Shown here piece by piece: positions 26,438 through 34,816 of a DNA stretch of 45,516 nt. The DNA lies in assembly GCA_947476295.1 (NCBI GenBank), contig CANJQC010000034.1:1-45516 (forward strand), written 5' to 3'. Every line of letters begins with the position of its first letter. Position 1 is the stretch's first letter. This stretch comes from Planctomycetaceae bacterium. GTDB taxonomy: Bacteria > Planctomycetota > Planctomycetia > Planctomycetales > Planctomycetaceae. Under the pieces are notes generated by a model. The model searched no databases and was not told the origin of the DNA. It saw nothing but the letters and a program-made list of their open reading frames with translations. Position numbers and translations under genes: made by a program.

Positions 26438-27661
26438 ATGCCTCCAGCGACGACCTTCATCGAACCAACGCAATCACGGGAACGCGCAGCGACTGTCGCA
26501 CGACCGGCGCTGCCACCCGTCATTATCATCGGTGGAAACGACAATGCCTTGTCACTTGCACGTGGCTTTGGTCGCCGGGGAATCGACGTCTACGTTGTCA
26601 ATCAGCCGAACGCCGATGTCGCGAAGAGTCGGTTCGTGAAAGTCATTGAGCTCCCCGATCACCCTTCGTTCGAAGAGGCTGCAGCAGACTGGCTGTGCGG
26701 AACGAATTCAGATCACCTGCAACAAAGTGTGCTGCTGGCAGCCAGTGATGAGGGACTGTCAATCCTCGCGAAATACCATGAATTGCTCTCTCAGCGATTT
26801 CTTCTGGATCTTTGCAATCCCGTCGCACAGCTGCAGATGCTGGACAAGCTGGACACCTATCTTCTGGCCCGCAAGGCAGGAGTGCCGACGCCCAAATTCT
26901 GGCAGGTGAGCACACAGGATGATCTGGCAAAACTTCGTGATGAACTCGTCTATCCGATTATTGTGAAGCCCGTCCTGTCTCACGTCTTTCAGCAGAAATT
27001 CCGCACGAAGTTTATCGTTGCCGACAATTTTGAGCAGCTGGCTGATGCATTCGGCGTCGCGGCTGATGCGAACATTGACGTACTGTTGGTTGAAAAAATT
27101 CCCGGACCGGACACGCAACTCTGCAGCTACTACACGTGGCTGGATGAATACGGAAACACGGCTTTCGATTTTACGAAACGGATCATTCGGCGGTATCCAG
27201 TCAACATGGGGCTCGCAACGTACCACGTCACGGATCATGTTGAGGGTGTCAAAGAGCACGCCGTCAAACTGTTTCGCCATGTCGAGCTGCAGGGACTGGC
27301 AAATGCGGAATTCAAATACGACGCTCGCGATGGTGTGCTGAAACTGATCGAATGCAATGCCCGGTTCACGGCCGCCAACGGCCTGGTGGCTCGTGCCGGA
27401 ATTGACCTCGGTGCATTGGTCTACAATCGTCTGACCGGACTTCCGTTGCCGCCGTTGGACGACTTTCGCGACGGATTGACATTGTGGGATCCGATGCGGG
27501 ATTTTAAAGCGTTTCTTGAGCTACGGCGAAGTGGAGAGCTCACCCTTCTCGACTGGCTTCGCAGCGTGTCTCGGTGGCACTGCTTTCCGGGTTTTGACCT
27601 GATGGATCCACGTCCCGGGCTGGTACGACTCATGCGGCGTCTGTGTAAGCCCGGCAAGTAA
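26438..27661 (+). CDS. ATP-grasp carboxylate-amine ligase (D-Asp ligase/PylC-like)
   Basis: 407 residues. The N-terminal pre-ATP-grasp domain starts with 'PPVIIIGGNDNALSLARGFG', then 'VLLAASDEGLSILAKYHELL'. The ATP-grasp domain contains 'DKLDTYLLARKAGVPTPKFW', 'YPIIVKPVLSHVFQQKF', 'VEKIPGPDTQLCSYYTWLDE' and 'KLIECNARFTAANGLVARAG' with the metal-binding Glu-x-Asn-x-Arg. This is the layout of stand-alone ligases such as D-aspartate ligase and PylC-like enzymes. It is not closely similar to the preceding ATP-grasp protein, so the two likely catalyse successive ligations. A frameshifted membrane-protein gene follows. Confidence 0.88.
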   Translation: MPPATTFIEPTQSRERAATVARPALPPVIIIGGNDNALSLARGFGRRGIDVYVVNQPNADVAKSRFVKVIELPDHPSFEEAAADWLCGTNSDHLQQSVLLAASDEGLSILAKYHELLSQRFLLDLCNPVAQLQMLDKLDTYLLARKAGVPTPKFWQVSTQDDLAKLRDELVYPIIVKPVLSHVFQQKFRTKFIVADNFEQLADAFGVAADANIDVLLVEKIPGPDTQLCSYYTWLDEYGNTAFDFTKRIIRRYPVNMGLATYHVTDHVEGVKEHAVKLFRHVELQGLANAEFKYDARDGVLKLIECNARFTAANGLVARAGIDLGALVYNRLTGLPLPPLDDFRDGLTLWDPMRDFKAFLELRRSGELTLLDWLRSVSRWHCFPGFDLMDPRPGLVRLMRRLCKPGK

Positions 27662-27697
27662 CTCACTGATTCTGGTATCACCGCAGGAAACCACGTG

Positions 27698-28455
27698 ATG
27701 AGCTCTTTCGAATTCAGTCGTGACAGGAACATTGGCAATGTGTTCTCCGGCCGCGATGTCGTCACCAGACCATCTTACAATTTTTGCATTTATCTGGGCG
27801 TGCCAGGCTCTGGTGCACTAGGGATTTTATTCCAGCTGGCTGAACGAGAATGATCCGCGAGGCTGGATGCTGACAATTCTTGCGGTCGGCACATTACTGC
27901 GACCATCGTCACTGCCGCTGTTTTCCGGCATGTTGCTCAGCAGCATTGTCTACAACGTTGCGAAGTGGCCATTTGTGGTGAATCACATCCTGCTGGAGAC
28001 GATCATTAATGCCACAATTCTGGGAGCCATCATTGCCACCCTGCTCGGTCGCCGGGAATTCCGGCACTTCGACGACAAATTCCGTATGGAGGTCTTTCAG
28101 CGATTCTCCCCCGTCATCTGGATCATGCTGGTGACCGGGTTTATCGGAGGACGATCGGTTTGCCATCCGGGATTTCTTTTCACGCAGCATTTTGATTCTA
28201 ACGATGATGCTGTTTTCAGCAGGCGAAGAAGTGTTTGCGATGAGGATTGCTGTACCGGCCGAAGCGGCGTATCTTCGTGTCGCCCTTCGGCTGGATATGC
28301 AGCAACCAGCAGCGGACAAACTTGACTCGGGTCAGCGCGTTCGCTTCTGTCTCATTATCACCACAGGTTTTCCTGCCGACGCGAGCGACGAAAATCACCT
28401 GGCCGCATGTATGCGACATCAGCCGGTGGCGTTTCGAGGTATGCGACTCATGTGA
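27698..28455 (+). pseudogene. Frameshifted polytopic membrane protein
   Basis: A ribosome-binding site (AGGA at 27685-27688) and ATG 27698 open a 51-codon frame ending at 27853. A second frame (+1), open from 27822, carries two or three clear membrane helices ('LPLFSGMLLSSIVYNVAKW', 'TIINATILGAIIATLLG', 'FSPVIWIMLVTGF') until about 28150. A third frame then takes over with another hydrophobic run ('RSILILTMMLFSAGEEVFA') and stays open to 28455, overlapping the end of the convergent oxidoreductase gene. The simplest reading is one membrane protein broken by two frameshifts, possibly of the HTTM-like type; family assignment is weak. Sequencing error is an alternative. Confidence 0.6.
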
Positions 28456-30689
28456 TGGCTTCCCGGTTCCGCATCAATCGTCACGGCAATTGACTTGAAC
28501 GCTGGTGTTTTTGAAAGCGGGTCAACCGTGCTGGGAATAAGGACGTTGGATTCAGGGTAGTACATCGCGACGTTGCCAGCGCGAATATCGAATTCACGCA
28601 CCAGGATGTAACGCATTTCACCGGTCTCACTTTTGATCCTCACGCGCTGTTCGGGTTGCAGACCGAGTCGCGTAATATCGGCAGCGTTCATTAGAATCAC
28701 GTCGCGGCGTTCCTGACCTCGGTAGAGATCTTGTTCGTCGTACACAACGCTGTTGAACTGTCCTTCCGAACGCATGGTCATCAAGCGCAGTTGACCGGCC
28801 GAGAGGGTCGATGCAGGCAATTCGATTGGATGGAACTTTGCTTTGCCGGACGCCGTTGGAAACTTGTAGTTGTCAACTGCTCGCCCCGGGACGTGGAATT
28901 CTTTTTTTGTCGCGTCGATCGTCTTCAGTTCTTCATAGCCGGGGATCAGGTCAGCCATCAGTTCGCGAACAGCCGCATGGCTTTCCATTTTTGACCAATC
29001 CAGACGATTGTCGTCGGGGAATACCCTGCGTCCAATTTCGGCAAGGATCGAGACTTCACTGCGCACGTTGCTGTGCCGCGTCGGACCGCCGTCGCTCAGC
29101 CGCACGTAGCTGAACATGGATTCCTGAGTCGTCGATTGCTGTTCTTCATCACGAGGCAGCACGGGTAAAATAAAAGTCTCTTCACCCGTGCCCCATGCGT
29201 GTCCGGTGTTCAAGGTCGTCGAAAAATAGACGACCGTCTTCAGTTTTTGCATCGTATCGAAAGCGCGTTTCGAATTTGGATTGCTGCCGTAGAGATTTCC
29301 GCCAAGGCACAATGCAAAATCCATCGCCCCGGCGTGCGCCGCATCCATGCAGGCCATCGTGTCAAAACCCGGCGATGTCGGTGGTCGGATTCCCAACTGC
29401 TTTTCAAATCGTTCCAGCATGTTCTGCTTCAAGGCGGGAGCCACTCCAACGGTGCCCAGGCCCTGCACATTGCTATGGCCCCGAATCGGCATCAGCCCCG
29501 CATGGGCTCGCCCGACCATGCCGCGAAGCAGTGCCAGATTCGCAATGGCGTGGACGTTGCGAGTTCCGTGCAGGTGATGCGTGATCCCCATGCACCAGGC
29601 GATGACAACGTTTTTGGCCTGCACATACTGGTCAGCAATGCTGCGCAAAGTGTCGCGATCGACGCCGCTTTGTGCGACAATCGCGTCCCACGTTGCAGCC
29701 TGCACAGTTTTCAGAAATTCATCAAAGCCTTCTGTGTGCCTAGCGACAAAACTTTTGTCGTGCCCATCGCGTTCGATCACGTCTTTGGCGATTCCGGTCA
29801 GCAAAGCCAGATCGCCACCGATATGAGGCTGCACGTACTGACTGGCGATCTGAGTCCCAAACAGCAGACTGCGAACGTCACTGGGGACTCGGAAATTTTC
29901 CAGTCCCAGCTCTTTCAATGGATTGACGACAATAATTCGACCGCCCTTACGACGAATCTCCATCAGCGATCGCATGAGTCGTGGATGATTTGACGACGGA
30001 TTCGCCCCGATCAGAATGCACAAATCAGTGTGCTGCAGGTCTTCCAGCCGAACCGTGCCGGCTCCCGTTCCTATCGCCATTCCCAGACCGACGCCGCTGG
30101 CCTGATGACAATAGTAAGAACAATTGTTGACGTAGTTCGTGCCGAACAATCGCGCGAGCATCTGAAACAGGAATCCCGCTTCGTTCGACGCACGCCCGCT
30201 GGCATAGAAAAAACTGCGTTCCGGGCCGGCGGCTTTCATACGTTCGGCAAGAGTCGAAATGGCATGATCCCATGTCGTGACTTTGTACGATGTTGCTCCC
30301 TTGGCAAGGTACAAGGGTTCACTGATGCGACCGGAAATCTCCAACTGCCGCGACGTCATTGCACGCAGTTGGTTGAGGCTTAGCTTCTCGATCACGTCCG
30401 CCCGTAGCGCGCCTTGCATGTCGGAGGCCATCGCCTGAAACGACTTTTTGCAGACTTCAGGAAAATGGCCGCCTTCGTTGACCATGCCGCCGAGTTGCCC
30501 ACCCATGCCGACCGCACAGGTCTTGCAGGTGTTTTTGGAACGCATGGCCTTCCACATGTTCCAGAAGCCGACTCGCCGAGCCAGCTTTAGGCTGTACCCA
30601 ATGGCTTTCCATCCACCACCGCTGCGAGGACGACGCATGGCCGCTTTGCTCCAATTGTTCGAACGACGAAGTACCGATGACCAAACCAT
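28419..30689 (-). CDS. FdhF/YdeP-family molybdopterin oxidoreductase
   Basis: 756 residues from ATG 30689. The N-terminus has the iron-sulfur region 'KNTCKTCAVGMGGQLGGM' (C55, C58) and a further Cys80, rather than the full C-x2-C-x3-C-xn-C set of formate dehydrogenase H. 'NNCSYYCHQASGVGLGMAIG' (189 on) aligns with the molybdenum-ligand loop, with Cys194-His195 in place of SeCys-His. Further molybdopterin-binding stretches are 'CILIGANPSSNHPRLMRSLM', 'GMVGRAHAGLMPIRGHSNVQ' and a C-terminal molydopterin-dinucleotide domain ('MTMRSEGQFNSVVYDEQDLY'). This matches the YdeP group (length about 760), often cytoplasmic and linked to acid resistance in enterobacteria; the substrate is unknown. No FdhD or electron-transfer partner is adjacent. 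Confidence 0.93.
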   Translation of the reverse strand: MVWSSVLRRSNNWSKAAMRRPRSGGGWKAIGYSLKLARRVGFWNMWKAMRSKNTCKTCAVGMGGQLGGMVNEGGHFPEVCKKSFQAMASDMQGALRADVIEKLSLNQLRAMTSRQLEISGRISEPLYLAKGATSYKVTTWDHAISTLAERMKAAGPERSFFYASGRASNEAGFLFQMLARLFGTNYVNNCSYYCHQASGVGLGMAIGTGAGTVRLEDLQHTDLCILIGANPSSNHPRLMRSLMEIRRKGGRIIVVNPLKELGLENFRVPSDVRSLLFGTQIASQYVQPHIGGDLALLTGIAKDVIERDGHDKSFVARHTEGFDEFLKTVQAATWDAIVAQSGVDRDTLRSIADQYVQAKNVVIAWCMGITHHLHGTRNVHAIANLALLRGMVGRAHAGLMPIRGHSNVQGLGTVGVAPALKQNMLERFEKQLGIRPPTSPGFDTMACMDAAHAGAMDFALCLGGNLYGSNPNSKRAFDTMQKLKTVVYFSTTLNTGHAWGTGEETFILPVLPRDEEQQSTTQESMFSYVRLSDGGPTRHSNVRSEVSILAEIGRRVFPDDNRLDWSKMESHAAVRELMADLIPGYEELKTIDATKKEFHVPGRAVDNYKFPTASGKAKFHPIELPASTLSAGQLRLMTMRSEGQFNSVVYDEQDLYRGQERRDVILMNAADITRLGLQPEQRVRIKSETGEMRYILVREFDIRAGNVAMYYPESNVLIPSTVDPLSKTPAFKSIAVTIDAEPGSHHMSRIPRNATG

Positions 30690-30783
30690 CTAGCCGCAAA
30701 TGGATGCAAATCTACGCGAATAGCCGCAGGAGCAACAAGAAAGTCCGAATCGAAGTGTTGACTGATGACTGCATGAACAGGCC

Positions 30784-31182
30784 TTAGTCATCATCATTTG
30801 GCGGTTCGTACACATACCCATCGGCATCGACTGCGTATTTCAACAACACTTCCATTGAGAGGTGTTCGATGGCGGAAATATGCGTTGCCCTCAAAGCCAG
30901 CTGCGGTGCGAAGCCGGCTTCGAGTGCTTCGATCCAGCGTGGAAGGCACAGGCACCAACGATCACCCGCTTTCAAGCCGGCAAAGCTGTACTCCGGATGC
31001 GGCGTGGACAGATCGTTGCCAGCCTTCTTTGAAAACCTTAGAAACTCCGCCGTCATCACCGCGCAGACTGTGTGCATGCCATGATCATCGCCACATGTTT
31101 CGCATTTGCCCGTGCGAAAAAATCCTGTCAGTGGATCTGCAGAACAGACAAGCAGATCGTCTCCGAAAACATTCTTGGACAC
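30784..31182 (-). CDS. DUF2237 family protein
   Basis: 132 residues from GTG 31182, chosen because AGGAG (31192-31196) lies 9 nt upstream and the family motif begins at once ('SKNVFGDDLLVCSADPLTGF'). Upstream in-frame residues to 31272 do not fit the family. DUF2237 is a short, Cys-rich domain; visible here are 'CETCGDDHGMHTVCAVMTAE', 'GNDLSTPHPEYSFAGLKAGD' and 'RWCLCLPRWIEALEAG'. The function is unknown. It is transcribed towards the molybdopterin oxidoreductase gene 94 nt away, and the two may be co-transcribed. Confidence 0.88.
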   Translation of the reverse strand: MSKNVFGDDLLVCSADPLTGFFRTGKCETCGDDHGMHTVCAVMTAEFLRFSKKAGNDLSTPHPEYSFAGLKAGDRWCLCLPRWIEALEAGFAPQLALRATHISAIEHLSMEVLLKYAVDADGYVYEPPNDDD

Positions 31183-31525
31183 GATTGAACACTCCTGAAT
31201 CAGAACAACTGCCCATTGCCAAAACACAAATGAAGTCCATGAGCTACAGCATAGCTGAATTCTCCAGTGCATGGCAGCGTTAAAACAGCCGGTAGAATCG
31301 GAAGAAACGTAAAGTTCGGAGCATTCATCCGTCGATGCTAGCGACGAGGCACGATGCGCATGATCAATAGCCGGGGGGGCGACGAAGCGGCAGTTTCAGC
31401 TTCGACTGATCAAAGTCTGCATTTTTCGACAGTACGCCTGGGGATTCTCAACGACGTCATGTGTAACAAAGCCGATCCACGTCGCGTCCTGCCATTTCGT
31501 TCAGTCTGTCAGAAGGAAAATTGCC
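31183..31525. other. Gene-free divergent region
   Basis: 343 bp between the leftward DUF2237 gene and a rightward membrane-protein gene. No motif or repeat stood out. It should hold the two divergent promoters; a purine-rich ribosome-binding site (AGAAGGAA, about 31509-31516) precedes ATG 31526. Confidence 0.45.
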
Positions 31526-32179
31526 ATGCAAAATGGTGATATCGAGACGCAATTCACAGAAGATTCCATAACACCAGCCGCGGAACCAGCACGTCTCGCT
31601 GCCACTGAATCTGTGCGGACTGAGTCCACGACCGAATTCAACTCGGACGCTGCGAAGGAAACAGCATCGGTCGTTGCGGGTTCGACTTTAATTCCATCCG
31701 GCAACATTCGGCTGCGATCGCGAATTGGATCGTTCTGGCAGCGACTGCGCGATCAGCGTCGCGAAGCCGCTGCGGTGGTCGTATTGATCGTGATGACAAT
31801 CGTATGGCTCGACACCGGCAGTTCGAAAACCGGCACAGCATCATACGCGCCGGATCCGCTCGACGGTTACGAAGCCGTGCTTTCAGACTTTGAACCTGTC
31901 GGTGACAGCCAGCCGAGGTGTGAATCCGCCGATCCGTTTGAATCATCATCAGGGAATGCCTTCGGTAGCGGCTTGTCTGCTGCGCAGTCGAAAGTCTCCG
32001 CATCAACAAACAGACCGTCGGCAGCCTTTGGTGGATCAACATCAGAGCCAACTGCTCGCTATCCGGATGACGCTCGAGCTTTCAACGCATTTGAAAACAA
32101 TACATCCACGGGCGATGGTTCCGATCAGCAACTGCCTCGCAAGGTGAAGTTTGTCGGACGCATCAAGCCCGCCAACTGA
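31526..32179 (+). CDS. Hypothetical single-span membrane protein
   Basis: 217 residues from ATG 31526 with a good ribosome-binding site. A hydrophilic, Glu/Thr/Ala-rich N-terminal part (1-65) is followed by a basic stretch ('LRSRIGSFWQRLRDQRREA'), one membrane helix ('AAAVVVLIVMTIVWL', about 87-101) and a Ser/Gly/Asp-rich, probably disordered C-terminal half. The basic flank on the N-side suggests the N-terminus is inside and the tail is periplasmic. I do not recognise the family. It lies 43 nt before an ExeA-like ATPase and is likely co-transcribed with it. Confidence 0.7.
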   Translation: MQNGDIETQFTEDSITPAAEPARLAATESVRTESTTEFNSDAAKETASVVAGSTLIPSGNIRLRSRIGSFWQRLRDQRREAAAVVVLIVMTIVWLDTGSSKTGTASYAPDPLDGYEAVLSDFEPVGDSQPRCESADPFESSSGNAFGSGLSAAQSKVSASTNRPSAAFGGSTSEPTARYPDDARAFNAFENNTSTGDGSDQQLPRKVKFVGRIKPAN

Positions 32180-32222
32180 CATCTTTGCAATCAATTCACG
32201 GTACCATTTGAAAGCACGTCGC

Positions 32223-33047
32223 ATGTACGAATTGTACTGGAAACTCAACCAAAAACCTTTCACTCAGCGCCAGGACCCCGCCCGATTCTATCGCAGCAAG
32301 AGCCATCAAACGGCATTACTGCGACTTAAGTACGCATTGGACAATCTCGCTGGTCCTGGGCTCATTCTTGGCGCATCCGGCACCGGCAAGACGGGTCTTG
32401 TGAAACTCTTGACAACCGATCATAAAGCCTTCCAGCCACTGGTCCACATCGTGTTCCCGGCGATTTCTCCTGAGGAACTGCTGCGTCTTATTGCCAGTGA
32501 AGTTGCGACGTTTGCATCTGTCAGTCCCGTGATCTCGCCAGGAACCGACGGTGTATTGCGTGAGATTCTGACTTCCCTTAGGCGGCTTGCAGTCACCGGC
32601 CATCGCACGTTGTTGTGCTTTGATGATGCGCACTTGCTTTCAGAAGAAGCGCTCCTGCATGTTGTGCAGCCTTTGTTGAATCTGGCCGAATCCGAAGACC
32701 GTGCGCTGCTGGCCATCTTGCTCGTCGGGCAGCCTGTGCTGTCCTCCAAAATTCGTAAACTGCATCAGATCAGCGAACGTATTGCTGTGACCACCGCACT
32801 CACCGGCTTCACAGCGAATGAAACGTCTGACTATGTACGCAGCAGTCTCCTGCAGTCCGGTGGACGTTCAGATATTTTTTCCGCAGACGCACTGCAACGA
32901 CTGTTCGAAATCACGACGGGCAACCCGCGTCGGATTAATCGTCTGGGCGACCTGGCACTGCTCGTGGGTTATGCCGAACAACTCGGCCAGATTACCGCCA
33001 GCCAGATAGATGCCGTGTCTGCGGAGCTCATGCCTGCGGCCGCGTAA
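32223..33047 (+). CDS. ExeA-like AAA ATPase
   Basis: 274 residues from ATG 32223, where the family start motif 'MYELYWKLNQKPF' begins; the frame is open 24 codons further upstream but would overlap the previous gene. Walker A is 'GASGTGKT' (50-57) and Walker B is 'TLLCFDDAHLL'; the sensor/arginine region 'TGNPRRINRLGDLALLV' lies near the C-terminus. This matches the AAA_22/ExeA group, whose members act in type II secretion, transposition target choice and EPS/PEP-CTERM systems. The C-terminal peptidoglycan-binding domain of true ExeA is absent. No secretion genes are nearby. It ends 13 nt from the convergent LptF/G gene. Confidence 0.9.
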   Translation: MYELYWKLNQKPFTQRQDPARFYRSKSHQTALLRLKYALDNLAGPGLILGASGTGKTGLVKLLTTDHKAFQPLVHIVFPAISPEELLRLIASEVATFASVSPVISPGTDGVLREILTSLRRLAVTGHRTLLCFDDAHLLSEEALLHVVQPLLNLAESEDRALLAILLVGQPVLSSKIRKLHQISERIAVTTALTGFTANETSDYVRSSLLQSGGRSDIFSADALQRLFEITTGNPRRINRLGDLALLVGYAEQLGQITASQIDAVSAELMPAAA

Positions 33048-33060
33048 CGCAACACTGCAG

Positions 33061-34182
33061 CTATGTCTGCACAAGGCCCGACGTCCAGGTGCTGATAATG
33101 CCCCCCAAGATGACTGGCAGCCAGGCTGCGAAATCAGGACTCACTTTTCCGATGGAACCAAGGGCGAAACAACCCTGAGCGACCATATAAAGCATTCCCA
33201 GCACGCCCGCACAGACGACCATATTCGTAATCAGGCTGTGTGATTCTTTACGCATCACCAACGGTAATGCAATAGCGATGTTGAGCAGACACAGGAATGG
33301 GCGTGTAATGCGAGCATGCAGTGCCAGACTTTGACCTCGCACGGGCATCGGGCCCGTTGATGGATTCTGAATGCGTTGAATCAACTGCATTGACGACAGC
33401 AGCTTCAGATTTCGACCACGATTGTAAAGCTGATCGAAGCTGACTTCCGAAGCGATGAATACGTCCTTTCCGTTGCTGCTCGGAATGATGCGTTTGCGTC
33501 CGACTTCAGTTAGAAGGTCCGTATCCAGGACGCCTACCAGATTCTGCAGCAACCAGCCGGAGCGATGTTGAGCCGTTTGGCTGATGAACGTCGCCTTCTC
33601 CGCTTTCAGCACACAGATCTGACTCGCGATTTCCGGTTTCGGAAGCGTGAAACTTGCTCCGACAAGCGTCTGATTGTGAACAAGCACCTGGTCGCCATCA
33701 ATGTGCATCAGATAGTTCCAGTAATCGTAAACTGGTTCTACTTTTTGCACTTGAGCCGTTTTGCTTCCCCGCGGAGTTTGCAACTGCACTGCCAGACCGG
33801 GAATGATAAATTCCTGATTGGCAATCAGGGCTCCATTGAGAATCGCGGCGGCGATGAGCAGTGGTTTGAGTAGACGAAAAGCAGGAATACCTGCAGCAAG
33901 GATCGGATACGTTTCCGAGTGCTTCTGAAGCATTGCCAGAACCACGATGACTGAAATGACGATCAGAATCGGGCCGGCCATTTCAAAAAACTCACAGGCA
34001 CGGTAAGCATAGAATTCCAGAACTCGTCGAAAAAGCTCCACATTAGAAGCAGAAACTACCTGGAAGTCGTCAATATTCATGAACAGGTCGATCACGATAA
34101 ACAGTCCGTACGCGGAGACAAAGAATACTACAAACGTATGCAGCAGTCGTCCCAGCAGATACCTGTCGAAAGTGGTAAACAT
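33061..34182 (-). CDS. LptF/LptG-family permease (YjgP/YjgQ)
   Basis: 373 residues. Three membrane segments near the N-terminus ('LLHTFVVFFVSAYGLFIVID', about 62-80 and 100-118) and three near the C-terminus enclose a periplasmic beta-jellyroll-like domain (about 140-265), the standard LptF/LptG build. The opening 'TTFDRYLLGRLLHTF' is characteristic. LptF and LptG form the inner-membrane part of the LptB2FG transporter that extracts lipopolysaccharide; only one such gene is in the window, so a partner must lie elsewhere. It implies an LPS-type outer membrane, consistent with the Wza-like exporter. Confidence 0.9.
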   Translation of the reverse strand: MFTTFDRYLLGRLLHTFVVFFVSAYGLFIVIDLFMNIDDFQVVSASNVELFRRVLEFYAYRACEFFEMAGPILIVISVIVVLAMLQKHSETYPILAAGIPAFRLLKPLLIAAAILNGALIANQEFIIPGLAVQLQTPRGSKTAQVQKVEPVYDYWNYLMHIDGDQVLVHNQTLVGASFTLPKPEIASQICVLKAEKATFISQTAQHRSGWLLQNLVGVLDTDLLTEVGRKRIIPSSNGKDVFIASEVSFDQLYNRGRNLKLLSSMQLIQRIQNPSTGPMPVRGQSLALHARITRPFLCLLNIAIALPLVMRKESHSLITNMVVCAGVLGMLYMVAQGCFALGSIGKVSPDFAAWLPVILGGIISTWTSGLVQT

Positions 34183-34816
34183 CCTGTTTCCAGCTGTCGT
34201 GCGCTGCGATCCGTCGCAAGCGCTCGCCCTAAATCTGTTTCCGCCGTTGTGTACGCTGACGCATTACAGTGGACCAGCGGATTTCAGGTCAAGATCGGGT
34301 TACACACCACACGGCCGGAAATGAGTCCGGCGAGCGGAGCGGCGTAAACCCTCCGGTACATCGCCTTTGTACCGGCAAGCTGACGCATGACGTTCGCCAA
34401 TTCTCTCGCTCATGACCGCGCGGACGAGGTCTCCGGAACGGTCCGATGCCACGTCCGGCAGAACCTGTTCACGCATGGCAGCCTCGATTGCCCAATTCTG
34501 ACCTTTCCTCAATTTCGGCAAACGGCTACGGTCCGCCCTCTTCGGCAAGAACTGCCGCAGCAGAATTTGCTGCGGCAGTCTTCGCCAAAGCGGCACAGCA
34601 TGTGCGGAAATTGAGTTTGTTCAGAAGGAAAGCTGAAACAACTAATGTTTCGGCTCTGATTCTGAAAAAGTTGCCAGCAGTTCTTGTAACTCTGACAACA
34701 CGCTCGGTTCACCTGAAATGGAATTCAGCGACCGGGCAACGTGTTTGAAATCTCATGCAGGATTGCAGGAGAGCTTCGATCCGAGCTCACATTCACTTTA
34801 GGCAGGGAAGCCACCT
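34183..34816. other. Gene-free stretch with a hairpin
   Basis: 634 bp without a supported gene. Bases around 34310-34380 are GC-rich with the look of a dispersed intergenic repeat ('GAGTCCGGCGAGCGGAGCGG'). A perfect 12-bp inverted repeat is listed separately. Short frames on the minus strand read partly like protein (for example 34650-34750) but have no start codon. The end of the stretch has a GGGAAG ribosome-binding site for the gene at 34817. Confidence 0.45.
34551..34579. repeat. Perfect 12-bp hairpin
   Basis: Arms at 34551-34562 and 34568-34579 are exact reverse complements (ACTGCCGCAGCA) around the 5-nt loop GAATT. There is no T-run on either side, so it is not a standard terminator. 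Its origin may be a dispersed palindrome. Confidence 0.6.

Noticed and set aside
29199-29993. 264-codon plus-strand frame
   Set aside because: It lies fully antisense to the molybdopterin oxidoreductase gene and lacks any family feature.
34300-34750. Short minus-strand frames that read partly like protein
   Set aside because: No start codon, no motif and partial overlap with a hairpin and a GC-rich repeat-like segment.
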